From assembly GCA_964622545.1 (NCBI GenBank), contig CAZUQM010000031.1:1-64000 (forward strand): a stretch of 64,000 nucleotides of DNA. The letters run 5' to 3'. The notes under the pieces are model-generated. The model saw only the letters and a list, made by a program, of their open reading frames with translations. It searched no databases and was not told the DNA's origin. Positions 7,936 through 16,192 of this stretch are shown piece after piece (the stretch's first letter is position 1; each line of letters starts with the position of its first letter). Both the position numbers and the translations under genes were made by a program. Origin of the DNA: JAFGLZ01 sp964622545 (lineage in GTDB: Bacteria; Planctomycetota; Phycisphaerae; UBA1845; JAFGLZ01).

Positions 7936-8829
7936 ATGACCACAGAGATCACACGACGAGGCTTCATGGCCCAGGGCCTGGCCGGCGCAGCGGCCGTCGG
8001 AGCGGCGACCCGGGCCATGCCCGCCATGAGCGCTTCGGGCAGCGGCAAGCCATTCCGTAAGGCCACACAGTACAGCCGCATTCGGGTCGGCAAATCGGCC
8101 GTCGACAAGCTCAAGATCGCCCAGGACGTCGGCTTCGAGGGCATCGAGTGCAACAGCTCGTCGGATCAGGGCAAGATCGACGAGCTGCGGGCCGCGGCGG
8201 ACAAGACCGGCGTGCCCATCCACAGCGTGGTGTGCTCGACGCACTGGGCCTATCCGCTGTCCGACCCCAACCCCGACAAGGTCAAGAAGGGCATGGACGG
8301 CATGCGGACGGCGCTGAAGAACGCCAAGGACCTCAAGGCGTCGAACGTGCTGCTCGTGCCGGCCGTCGTCAACGACAAGGTGCGCTACGTCGAGGCCTAC
8401 GAGCGCTCGCAGAAGCGCATCCGCGAGCTCCTGCCGATGGCCGAGGAGCTCGGCGTGACGATCGGCATCGAGAACGTGTGGAACAAGTTCCTGCTGAGCC
8501 CACTGGAGTTCGGCCGCTACGTCGACGAGTTCGGCAGCAAGTTCGTCCGCGCCTACTTCGACATCGGCAACGTGGTCCTTTTCGGCTATCCTGAGGACTG
8601 GATCCGCACGCTGGGTCCGCGGATCTGCCGTATCCACCTGAAGGACTTTCAGCGGAAGGGCTACAAGTGGCAGCCGCTGCTCGAGGGTGACGTGGACTAC
8701 CCCGAGTGCATGAAGGCCCTCAAGGAGGTCGGCTACAAGGGCTGGCTGACGACGGAGGTCGGCGGGGGCAACCTGGACGCGCTGAAAGAGCTGTCGGCCC
8801 AGTGCGACAAGATCCTTTCCTACGCCTAG
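7936..8829 (+). CDS. Tat-exported sugar phosphate isomerase/epimerase
   Basis: This is a xylose-isomerase-like TIM barrel of 297 residues. ATG 7936 has AGAGGAG upstream and begins a Tat signal (ITRRGFMAQGLAGAAAVGAA), so the enzyme is probably exported folded to the periplasm. Candidate metal ligands are Glu in TIGIENVWN, Asp in AYFDIGN, His in RIHLKDF and Glu in LTTEVGG, the arrangement found in hydroxypyruvate isomerase and related epimerases. The substrate is unknown. Planctomycetes carry many such genes near Gfo/Idh/MocA oxidoreductases. It is transcribed alone and followed by a strong terminator. Confidence 0.85.
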   Translation: MTTEITRRGFMAQGLAGAAAVGAATRAMPAMSASGSGKPFRKATQYSRIRVGKSAVDKLKIAQDVGFEGIECNSSSDQGKIDELRAAADKTGVPIHSVVCSTHWAYPLSDPNPDKVKKGMDGMRTALKNAKDLKASNVLLVPAVVNDKVRYVEAYERSQKRIRELLPMAEELGVTIGIENVWNKFLLSPLEFGRYVDEFGSKFVRAYFDIGNVVLFGYPEDWIRTLGPRICRIHLKDFQRKGYKWQPLLEGDVDYPECMKALKEVGYKGWLTTEVGGGNLDALKELSAQCDKILSYA

Positions 8830-8840
8830 CGATCGCGATC

Positions 8841-8880
8841 CGGGGGCGCCGGCAACGGTTCCGGCGCTCCCGGTTTGTCT
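8841..8880 (+). terminator. Terminator of the sugar isomerase gene
   Basis: The arms CGGGGGCGCCGG (8841-8852) and CCGGCGCTCCCG (8861-8872) pair with one G-T wobble around an 8-base loop, followed by GTTTGTCT. The hairpin also lies at the 3' end of the convergent gene at 8879. Confidence 0.75.
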
Positions 8881-9277
8881 AGAATCGCCACGTCTGCTTG
8901 AACTCGATGAGGTTGTCGGCCGGATCGTAGGCGAAGATACGCTGATCGGTGAAGCGCATGCCCCGGTACCACTCGTAGCGGATGTCCAATTCGCTGAGCT
9001 GTTCACTGAGCTTCTGGAGAGAGGGCACGTCGAGGATGAGCTTGCGCCGCATGCGCGACGGCTGGGCGTCGGGCGTGATGCGGATGTGGAGCTGCAACCG
9101 CTCGGCCCGAAACGCCAACATGCCCCGCTCGGGCGGCGCGGGCTCGAGGCGGCACACCTCCTGATAGAAGCGGATCAGGTCGGCCTCGATGCCCGGCGGC
9201 GCCTCCATCCGGACATGGGCAATGGCCTGGATGCGTGTCTCGGGCTCGTAGTCTCTGTTGAAGTGAAAGACCGACAT
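8879..9277 (-). CDS. Glyoxalase/VOC-fold protein
   Basis: This 133-residue protein has the shape of a single vicinal-oxygen-chelate subunit. An N-terminal strand IQAIAHVRMEAP is followed by a helix with FYQEVCRLEP, a central LHIRI strand, and the C-terminal FAYDPADNLIEFKQTW, which matches the D-P-x-x-N-x-I-E ending that carries a metal-binding Glu in VOC enzymes. I placed the start at ATG 9277; an in-frame start at 9322 would add 15 unlikely residues. The ribosome site is weak in either case. The substrate (glyoxalase, dioxygenase or resistance type) cannot be told. Confidence 0.65.
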   Translation of the reverse strand: MSVFHFNRDYEPETRIQAIAHVRMEAPPGIEADLIRFYQEVCRLEPAPPERGMLAFRAERLQLHIRITPDAQPSRMRRKLILDVPSLQKLSEQLSELDIRYEWYRGMRFTDQRIFAYDPADNLIEFKQTWRF

Positions 9278-9484
9278 GGTCACACCAACGGCTCGGGGCG
9301 GCAGGGGGTCGACGCGGGGCATCGCCTCGGCGCCATCAAACGTATCATGCTCGGAGGGGATTCTTCAAGCGCCGAGTCGGCTTCGTGCCGTCGGAGTTGA
9401 TCCGGGAACCATTGGCCCGGTCGGCGACCGGGCCCAGGCACTCCGTCCGTCGAGACCAGAAGTGCAAGCAGTTACGAGACGGTT

Positions 9485-9838
9485 CTACAGCGCGTGGCGC
9501 AAATCGGCCGAGGTGTTGCCGGCCGAGAAGAGACTGTTGAACAGGTCCTGGCTGATGGTCAGGCTCACGACCTTCGAATGGTCGCCGGGATGGGCGGGGT
9601 CATTGGCGGCCGCCTGAGCCGTCGTATACAGGTGGTTGGCGTTGTGGCTCTTGGCGGCGTTGGAGATCTTGCGGCCACGACCGGATCGCTTGAAGACCTG
9701 AGCACCTCCCGTCGGTCCACCGGGCTGACCTGGGTTGCCGATCGGCAGACAGCCGACGGCGATCAGCGCCGCGCCCGATGCCCCGGCGACGTGAAAGAAG
9801 GATCGTCGTGTGAGGTGGGGTGCTGTCATGGCCGACAC
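9485..9838 (-). CDS. Small Tat-signal exported protein, possible lipoprotein
   Basis: This 117-residue protein has a twin-arginine signal (LTRRSFFHVAGASGAALIAVGC); the Cys after IAVG could be a lipobox. The mature part is short and basic, with KRSGRGRKISNAAKSHNANHLY followed by HPGDHSKVVSLTIS. I do not recognise a domain, but this organisation resembles small planctomycete exported proteins. Start is ATG 9838 or ATG 9829. It is flanked by intergenic DNA and has no obvious partner. Confidence 0.55.
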   Translation of the reverse strand: MSAMTAPHLTRRSFFHVAGASGAALIAVGCLPIGNPGQPGGPTGGAQVFKRSGRGRKISNAAKSHNANHLYTTAQAAANDPAHPGDHSKVVSLTISQDLFNSLFSAGNTSADLRHAL

Positions 9839-10262
9839 CTGAAGGGCTCGCGCCGACCCGCCTGGTCAGGAAAGCGACGAGGCGACCCGCTCGTGTGACG
9901 GTGACGAGCGACGTCGCCGGTCGGTTCAAGAAAAAGGGGCGGGAGCATCCTAGCGTTGCCCAGCCAGTTCACTGTTTTCAGTGGCCCGACTTCAAGGAGC
10001 GACATGTCCGGGGGCTGACGCACCCGAGCTAGATCTCGACGAAGTTCACGCTGCTCTCTGCAGGCAATTCGTTCGCCTTCTGACTCACTCCTCTACCGCT
10101 GAGAAGAATAGATGATACGACAGGCGGGCTCCTTCCAGACTTCTCTCGGGTCGGGGCATTTTCGTTGTGCGCTGGGCCGACGGGCGCTCGGAGGCCGTTG
10201 CCCGGCATGATCGAACGGCATGCCGATGACGATGCAAGTTTCTCGGGGATTGTCCGACGCCG
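9839..10262. other. Intergenic region, nothing recognisable
   Basis: There is no frame with a start signal or a family-like product, and no clear repeat. It probably contains the promoter of the gene at 9838 (minus) and the 3' region of the beta-helix gene. Confidence 0.4.
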
Positions 10263-11732
10263 TCAACGATCGCGCTGGATGTTGTCCTTGACCAGGGCCG
10301 TCTCGGGCGCGATCGACATCGAGCCCGTCACGATGTTGTTGACGACGATGTTGTCGCGTCCGCTTTCGAGCCGCAGCGCGCCGGCGGTCTTGCCGTCGTC
10401 GGTCTTGTGGGCCCGGAGGATGCAATCGCTCAGACGGCAGTCCTGCACCTGGCGCATCAGGATGCCCACGCCTTCGCAGTCGGTCACCTGGCACGCGACG
10501 ACGTTGAGGCCGCGGCATCGGTCGAGCGTGATCGCCGCGGGACGCTCTCGTGTGTAATGGACGTGATTGGCCGAGAGCGTGCTGTCGGTGCAGTCCTCGA
10601 AGACCAGGCCGTTGGTGGCCTCGGACGGCTTGTACACCGGGTTGCGCTCGAACAGGTTGTTGGCGACGAGGATTTGCGTGCTGTTCTGGACGAGGAGGTT
10701 GTGCGCGAAGCCCCGCCACAGCGTGTTGCCCGTGATCGTAACGCCCCGGGCGCGGACGAGGTGGATGTTGACCTGCGCGTCGCTCAGCACGTTGTCGGCG
10801 ATGGTGAACCGGCCGACCGTCACGACGGGATCGCCCTCGCGGCCGACGAAGCGGATGTTCGCCGAGTCCGGCGCCTGGTGGGTGTGCTGGATGGTGCATC
10901 CGACGATCGCGCCCTCCCGGACGTCCCAATTGCGAAGCGGGCCCTCGCCCTTGTGGGTCTCGATCAGGACGTTCGCCGTCGGCGGACCGTCCTCGGCCAT
11001 GTTGGCCTCGATGTCGCACGTGCCGATGTGCAGGTTGCGGACGCTGCTGTGCCGCAGCACGATGCCCCCGCCGCCGTTGTAGCTGATGTGCGAGCCGACC
11101 ACGTTGATCTGGTGCAGGTCGACGCCCTCGAGGAACAAGCCCACGCCGTGGTTGTGGTACAGGTGGCAGTCCGAGACGATCACGTTGCGGTTCCGCGTGA
11201 CCAGGTGGATGCCGTGAAGGGCCCTGCGGATGAGCAGCCGCGAAAACGTGACCTGCATCACACCCTCGGAGCGGACGCCGACGGCCTCCGGGTGCTCGCC
11301 GAGGATCTCCAGCCCGTCGATGAGCGGCATCCGCTGCCGTGCCCACACGTTGGGCTTGAACGTGTGCGGGCTGGCCGTGCCGCCGTGCGTGCCGATCAGG
11401 TGGATCGCCGGACCGGCCCCGGCCATGATCAATCGGGCCGTGCCGTCTCCGTGGAACGAGGTCGGGCCCACGCGGTCGAGCTCGACCCGTATCGGCTTCG
11501 TGAGGCGGTAGTGGCCCCTACTGAACAACAGGCCACCGCACTTGGCGTCGACGGCCTTCTGGATCGCGGCCGTGTCATCGGCCTTGCCGTCGCCGACGGC
11601 GCCGAACGTGCGGACGTCGACACCCTGGGCGATCGCGGCGGGGGGCTTCTGCCCGGCGGCGGCGTGCAGCTTGCTGGTCGGGCCGCAGCAGCTGGCGGCG
11701 AGGATCGTCAGGGCAACAATGGATCTCGGCAT
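10263..11732 (-). CDS. Exported right-handed beta-helix (pectate lyase-like) protein
   Basis: The 489-residue protein starts at ATG 11732, preceded by a perfect GGAGG, and has a signal peptide with a Cys-Cys near residues 15-16. It then begins with VDVRTFGAVGDGKADDTAAIQKAVDA, the hallmark N-terminus of pectate-lyase-superfamily and polygalacturonase-type proteins. From about residue 150 on, many short strands of N-x-I/V-x-x-N type form a right-handed parallel beta-helix. The family includes polysaccharide lyases, hydrolases and epimerases. No catalytic set is obvious, so the substrate remains open. Neighbouring sugar isomerase and esterase genes fit a carbohydrate role. Confidence 0.82.
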   Translation of the reverse strand: MPRSIVALTILAASCCGPTSKLHAAAGQKPPAAIAQGVDVRTFGAVGDGKADDTAAIQKAVDAKCGGLLFSRGHYRLTKPIRVELDRVGPTSFHGDGTARLIMAGAGPAIHLIGTHGGTASPHTFKPNVWARQRMPLIDGLEILGEHPEAVGVRSEGVMQVTFSRLLIRRALHGIHLVTRNRNVIVSDCHLYHNHGVGLFLEGVDLHQINVVGSHISYNGGGGIVLRHSSVRNLHIGTCDIEANMAEDGPPTANVLIETHKGEGPLRNWDVREGAIVGCTIQHTHQAPDSANIRFVGREGDPVVTVGRFTIADNVLSDAQVNIHLVRARGVTITGNTLWRGFAHNLLVQNSTQILVANNLFERNPVYKPSEATNGLVFEDCTDSTLSANHVHYTRERPAAITLDRCRGLNVVACQVTDCEGVGILMRQVQDCRLSDCILRAHKTDDGKTAGALRLESGRDNIVVNNIVTGSMSIAPETALVKDNIQRDR

Positions 11733-11867
11733 GATGTCCTCCGAACGCCACATCCTTGACAGTGCGGTGTGGTCCAGCCGCCGTGGCTGGTGAGGCACGG
11801 TCCAACCGCCTCTGGTTGAGGGCTCCACTAGCTCACGGCCGGGGCGTCCGTACCGCAAGGACCCCCG

Positions 11868-12836
11868 CTAACCGAAACTGACGCCGACCTCCGGGGCGAG
11901 CTGGAAGAGGTACGTGGCGCCCTTGCGATACTCCTCCTGGTTCGGGCAATGCTCGAGCATGAGCGGGGCCTCGGGCGCCACCTGGGCCAGCCGCTTGAGG
12001 TACGTGCGATAGTCGATCGACCCCGTGCCGACGGTCACCTCACGGAAGTGGACGTTCATCTCGACGTCCCAGGTCAGGTCCTTGGCATGGCAACTGACGA
12101 TGTGCGGCCCGAGCTTGTCGAAGCAGTCATCGATGAGGCCCGTGTTGTCGTAGAACCGGCGGGGCGCGTTGACCAGGTTGCACGGGTCGAGGTGCACCGC
12201 GAACGCCTTCCGGTCAATGGCCTTGAGCAGCTCGAGGTAACTGTCGGGGCTGTCCGGCAGGGCCCAGCCCATCATCTCGAAGCCGAACTTGGCCCGCCGG
12301 GGCTTGACCGCGTCGATGATCTTCCGCGCGTTCTCGACCGTCGCGTCGAAGAACCGCTTCGTGACGTTGTCCGGGTGCGGGCCGTACCAGATCTCCTTGT
12401 TGTACGAGCCGGCGATGTCGACGCAGCACCGCGCCCCCACGGCGTCGGCCAGCGCCAGGCCCTCGGTGACCTTCTTGAGGTTGGCCTTTCGCTTGGCGGG
12501 ATCGGCCTCAAGCAGGTTGCACCATCGGCCGACCTCGGCGATGACGACGTCATGCTTGGGGAAGGCCCGTTCGATGTCTCGGATGCGGTCCTTGTCGTCG
12601 AGCGAGACGTTCGGGCAGTACGCGGCCCGGTAGCCGAGGTCGCGATGGGCCTTGGCGATGGCCTCCGGATCGCGCGACCGAACGCGCACCGGCGTGCCCA
12701 GGCGGAGCGGCCGGACTTGGGGCGGCGAGACCCCGGCGGCCCGGGACGGCTTGCGGGTCGCGCCGATCACCGCGCCTCCCAAGGCCGTGCCGGCCGTCCT
12801 GACGATCGAACGACGTGTGATCCGCCTGCTGGACAT
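11868..12836 (-). CDS. Tat-exported sugar phosphate isomerase/epimerase
   Basis: This 322-residue xylose-isomerase-like TIM-barrel protein has a Tat signal (RRITRRSIVRTAGTALGGA). ATG 12836 follows GGAGG with 6-base spacing. Probable metal ligands sit in FGFEMMGW (Glu), HLDPCN (Asp), SCHAKDL (His) and LMLEHCPN (Glu). It is a distant relative of the isomerase at 7936. It lies directly downstream of the pseudopilin gene and upstream of the beta-helix gene on the same strand, which may form one unit of exported carbohydrate proteins. The substrate is unknown. Confidence 0.82.
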   Translation of the reverse strand: MSSRRITRRSIVRTAGTALGGAVIGATRKPSRAAGVSPPQVRPLRLGTPVRVRSRDPEAIAKAHRDLGYRAAYCPNVSLDDKDRIRDIERAFPKHDVVIAEVGRWCNLLEADPAKRKANLKKVTEGLALADAVGARCCVDIAGSYNKEIWYGPHPDNVTKRFFDATVENARKIIDAVKPRRAKFGFEMMGWALPDSPDSYLELLKAIDRKAFAVHLDPCNLVNAPRRFYDNTGLIDDCFDKLGPHIVSCHAKDLTWDVEMNVHFREVTVGTGSIDYRTYLKRLAQVAPEAPLMLEHCPNQEEYRKGATYLFQLAPEVGVSFG

Positions 12837-12902
12837 GGGGCACCTCCGGTGCGTGGGATGGTAACCCGCCTGCGCGGAAGGGTCCAGCACCGGTGGGGAT
12901 TG

Positions 12903-13994
12903 CTACCAGGGGACGGGCGGATTGCCGTAGGCCTCTTGAGGATCGAAGCCGCGCTGGGCGAAGAGCAGCGCCCGCATGTACTCCGGCAGGGCCTTCATCT
13001 CGTCGAGCAGCCGTGGGCCTTCGTGCCCCAGCCGGAACGGCTTGGAGAGGGTGTTGTTGCCCAGCGGCAGGCAGGGCCAGGGCTCGCGCCGGAGCTCGGC
13101 GTGGCTGTCGTAGCAGAAGATGCCCCCGCGCGGCCAGACGAACGGATCCTTGCCGAAACGCTCGGTGCTCATGCCGTAGTCGTAGGTGTGGAAGCGGCTC
13201 GTGACGGGCTGGCCGTGGACGACCGCAATGTTGTTGTCGCCGTAGAAGCCGTAGTCGCCGCAATTGTAGGCCGAGTCGTTGCTGCCCTCCCGACCGGCCG
13301 TGCCGACATGGCGGTTCCATTGCTCGTCGAGCAGCATCGGCAGCTCGGCGGGGGAATGGATGCGGCTGACCTTCATGATCGGTCCGTCGAGCCCGCCCCA
13401 GTCGCTCGGTGCGGCCCGCCCCATCTCCTCGTACTCCTCGGGCATCCGCCAGTACCGCGCCCACATGGCCCGCGTGTAGTTGAACACGTGCTGGGCCGAT
13501 TGCTGCTGGCGGACGAAGTCCGGACACGCATAGAGCGCCGCGAAACGGGTATAGGGGAAGATGATGCCGCTCCGCGGGACCGCCTGCCGGAGGTCGCCCC
13601 AGTCCGTCTCGTCCTCGTAGCCCACCGTGGCCAGGGCGGCCTCGGGGTCGTCGAAGCTCAGCCAGTCGGCCAGCCAGGTTTCCTCGGGATCGGCGCCCTC
13701 GTCGAAGCGCTCGTGCATCGTGCTGATGAAGGGGAAGCTCCCGCCGTAGTCCTCGCTGTAGATCAAGAACGCCCGGCCGAGCTGTCCGAGCCGCGACAGG
13801 CAGAGCGTCGTCCGGGCCTGGGCGCGGGCGCGACTCAGCGACGGCAGCAAGATCGAGATGAGCAGTGCGATGATCGCCACGACGACCAGCAGCTCGATCA
13901 GCGTGAACGCTCGTTGACCACGACCCCCCGACAGGACGGGACCCACGCCGTCCGTGCGTCTGGGCGCTCGCGCCGAGATGGTCTGTTCCGACAT
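12903..13994 (-). CDS. Type II secretion-like pseudopilin protein
   Basis: The 363-residue product carries a prepilin N-terminal cleavage and methylation motif, (A)FTLIELLVVVAIIALLISILLP, near residues 29-50 after a long basic leader. It is then exported and processed by a prepilin peptidase. The large C-terminal part includes VFNYTRAMW, LPMLLDEQW and CYDSHAELRREP and is shared with the broken copy at 1-626. Such proteins are greatly expanded in planctomycetes; their role is not established. ATG 13994 is preceded by GGAGG. The sugar isomerase gene follows 66 bases downstream. Confidence 0.85.
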   Translation of the reverse strand: MSEQTISARAPRRTDGVGPVLSGGRGQRAFTLIELLVVVAIIALLISILLPSLSRARAQARTTLCLSRLGQLGRAFLIYSEDYGGSFPFISTMHERFDEGADPEETWLADWLSFDDPEAALATVGYEDETDWGDLRQAVPRSGIIFPYTRFAALYACPDFVRQQQSAQHVFNYTRAMWARYWRMPEEYEEMGRAAPSDWGGLDGPIMKVSRIHSPAELPMLLDEQWNRHVGTAGREGSNDSAYNCGDYGFYGDNNIAVVHGQPVTSRFHTYDYGMSTERFGKDPFVWPRGGIFCYDSHAELRREPWPCLPLGNNTLSKPFRLGHEGPRLLDEMKALPEYMRALLFAQRGFDPQEAYGNPPVPW

Positions 13995-14153
13995 GTGCCG
14001 CCTCCGGACGTTGGGCTGACATGCTTTGGCAACGTCTCTTCAGCGAAGGGATGTGCGCCCGCCTGAGCGGTCTCTTCGTATTCATTGTAAGGGATTTCGC
14101 CGCTTAGGCAATCGGCCGAGGGCCCTATCTGGCGAATCCTCTCAAGGGGGGTG

Positions 14154-14182
14154 TTGGATAATTCCCATTCGATGGGTACAAT
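14154..14182 (+). promoter_or_regulatory. Promoter of the exported protein gene at 14294
   Basis: TTGGAT (14154-14159), a 17-base spacer and TACAAT (14177-14182) give a good sigma-70 match, about 105 bases before the start codon. Confidence 0.6.
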
Positions 14183-14293
14183 CTAATGTAGGGACCCCGG
14201 GCTGCCGCGTTGAGGGCGACCGGACCCGAGGGTCTCGAACCACGTCATCGGCGGGCCGCCGCCGCGCTCTAAACAAGGGCTGGGAGGGCTACA

Positions 14294-15799
14294 ATGAAGC
14301 GTCACGTCTTTGCGCTGAGCATGATTGGCATTCTGGCCTTGGGTGTGGCCCCGTCGCGAGCCGACTACTACGACGACTTCAGCGACGGCTGGTGGGAGCG
14401 CGACCCCAACGATCCGGCCTACGACGCCAACGATTCGTACTGGACCGATCCCAACAACGCCGTCACCTTCGATCGCGACAACCCCGACTGGGAGATCTTC
14501 GACGTCCTGGCCGAGAGCCAGATCGCCCAGATCGTCTCGGACAGCGTGGCCGACAACGCCCTGCGGATGTCGTGCGATCGCATCTTCATCTACCCGATCG
14601 GGGCGATGGCCGCGGGCGTGGTGACCGACGACCGCGATCCGAACACCAGCGAGACCTGGCGCGACGACACCATGAACCACTACGTGCTCGTCTGGGTCTA
14701 CTACACGGGCTACTACCATCCGGCCCACGAGAACCCGAACAAGCGGTACAGCTACAACGACCCCAACTACGACCCCAACTACGACGATCCGAACGACGAC
14801 CGCGGCCGGGCGATGATCATCATGCACTCGGACGAGGCGACGTGGACCGGGCTCGTGGTGGCCATGGACTTCGACGCCCAGACCGGCACGAACCCGAGCG
14901 ACGAGTTCCCGCATTCGTATCATGCGAACCTCCAGTCGTTCGACTTCTCGAACAACCCGCCGTCGGCCAACTTCCGGCGGATCTGGATCGAGCCGAACGA
15001 CCCGCGCTGGAGCACGTATCCCAACTTGCCGTACGGCTACAGCGGCTGCCCACACGTTCGGCCCGACAACGAGACGATCAACCCCTATGAGGGGCCGAAC
15101 TTCGCCGGGCAGAACATCGATGTGTGGGAGCGGACCGGATTCTGGCTGCTTGCCCAGTTCGAGCAGGACCCGAACTACGCATCCGGCGACCCCAACGGTA
15201 AGTTTCTGCGCTCGGCCATCTGGCACGGCGATAAGTACGACTGGGACGGCAAGTACATCCTCCAGGGAGAGCTGAGCACCTCCGGGGCCGGCAACTGGGG
15301 CGACTACTGGTACTGGCCGGAGGGGGGATCGTTCGTGCTGGCCGTTTCCGATGAGGACTGGACCAACGGCTTCCCGGCCGAGGTGGCCTACGACAACTTC
15401 GAGGTCCGCACGGGTATCTTCACCAATCAGCCCTGCAGGCTTCAACTCACGCTGAACGCGGCCGGGCGGGGAGCGGTCGAGGTCGACCCGGCGCTGGAGG
15501 ACCCCAACGACCCGAACACCGACCTCGAGCGGCTCTATCGGTACACCGACGGGACGGAGGTGGTCTTGGTGGCCGAGGCCGTCGAGGGCAAGTCGTTCAA
15601 GCAGTGGAAGGTCTACGACCCGAATTTCCCGGGCGACGCGAACTACGTGACGCTGGACACCAACACGGTGTTGATGCTGACGATGGACGGCGACTACGAC
15701 GTCCGGGCCGAGTTCAATTGCGGCAGCGGCGTGCCGCCGTTCCTGGCGATGTCGCTGCTGGCCCTGGCGGGCGCAGGCCTGCTGAGACGGCTGCGCTAG
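14294..15799 (+). CDS. Exported Asp/Asn/Pro-rich protein with C-terminal anchor
   Basis: This 501-residue protein has a signal peptide (residues 1 to about 23). The body contains many DPN/NDP runs (YDPNYDDPNDD near 155-165) that could bind calcium. Residues about 380-475 look like a divergent InlB B-type repeat: LTLNAAGRGAVEVDP, then YTDGTEVVLVAEAVEGKSFKQWKV, and finally DYDVRAEFNC. The end is Cys-Gly-Ser-Gly-x-Pro-Pro, then 16 hydrophobic residues and LLRRLR, a possible C-terminal sorting or anchoring tail shared with the protein at 29521. It has its own promoter. The function is unknown; cell surface or secreted location is inferred. Confidence 0.75.
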   Translation: MKRHVFALSMIGILALGVAPSRADYYDDFSDGWWERDPNDPAYDANDSYWTDPNNAVTFDRDNPDWEIFDVLAESQIAQIVSDSVADNALRMSCDRIFIYPIGAMAAGVVTDDRDPNTSETWRDDTMNHYVLVWVYYTGYYHPAHENPNKRYSYNDPNYDPNYDDPNDDRGRAMIIMHSDEATWTGLVVAMDFDAQTGTNPSDEFPHSYHANLQSFDFSNNPPSANFRRIWIEPNDPRWSTYPNLPYGYSGCPHVRPDNETINPYEGPNFAGQNIDVWERTGFWLLAQFEQDPNYASGDPNGKFLRSAIWHGDKYDWDGKYILQGELSTSGAGNWGDYWYWPEGGSFVLAVSDEDWTNGFPAEVAYDNFEVRTGIFTNQPCRLQLTLNAAGRGAVEVDPALEDPNDPNTDLERLYRYTDGTEVVLVAEAVEGKSFKQWKVYDPNFPGDANYVTLDTNTVLMLTMDGDYDVRAEFNCGSGVPPFLAMSLLALAGAGLLRRLR

Positions 15800-16192
15800 G
15801 CTCAGGCGACCGTCAGGGAGCGATGCCGTCTGCCCGAGCTCCCGCTGGTTCCCACGCCCAAGCTTGCCGAAGCCGGCTCCCCGGCGAAGCCCGTTGCCTG
15901 TTTGACCGAGCTCCGCTGTCCTCAGCGGGGCCCGTCGCCAGGAAGGGCAACGAAGCCATCGACGGAGCGATTCTCCCCCGCACGGCTGTATTCTGTCCGT
16001 CGCCACAGGACCGCAAGGCTACCTCGGAGCCGCTCCTTTGGACTGCGGCGGCCTGACGCCGCGCTGGTCAGGAGGGCGGCCCCGCGGCGGAGCTCGGGAC
16101 GAGACCAGCGGAAGAGCTGCGTCCCCGTTTCCCTCGGCCGCGCGGTATCCTTGGCGTGTGGCACGTCAGGTCGTGCCGATGCCGAGGTCCTC
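15800..16192. repeat. Intergenic region with a copy of a 16-bp repeat
   Basis: 15806-15821 reads GCGACCGTCAGGGAGC, identical to the inverted right arm of the hairpin at 22304-22363. Downstream, GAGCTCCC (15836-15843) can pair with GGGAGC, giving a degenerate palindrome just after the stop codon of the exported protein gene. The rest shows no gene. Confidence 0.5.

Noticed and set aside
11949..14066. 705-codon plus-strand frame opposite the isomerase and pseudopilin genes
   Set aside because: It spans two well-supported minus-strand genes and their spacer; the composition is that of an antisense shadow.
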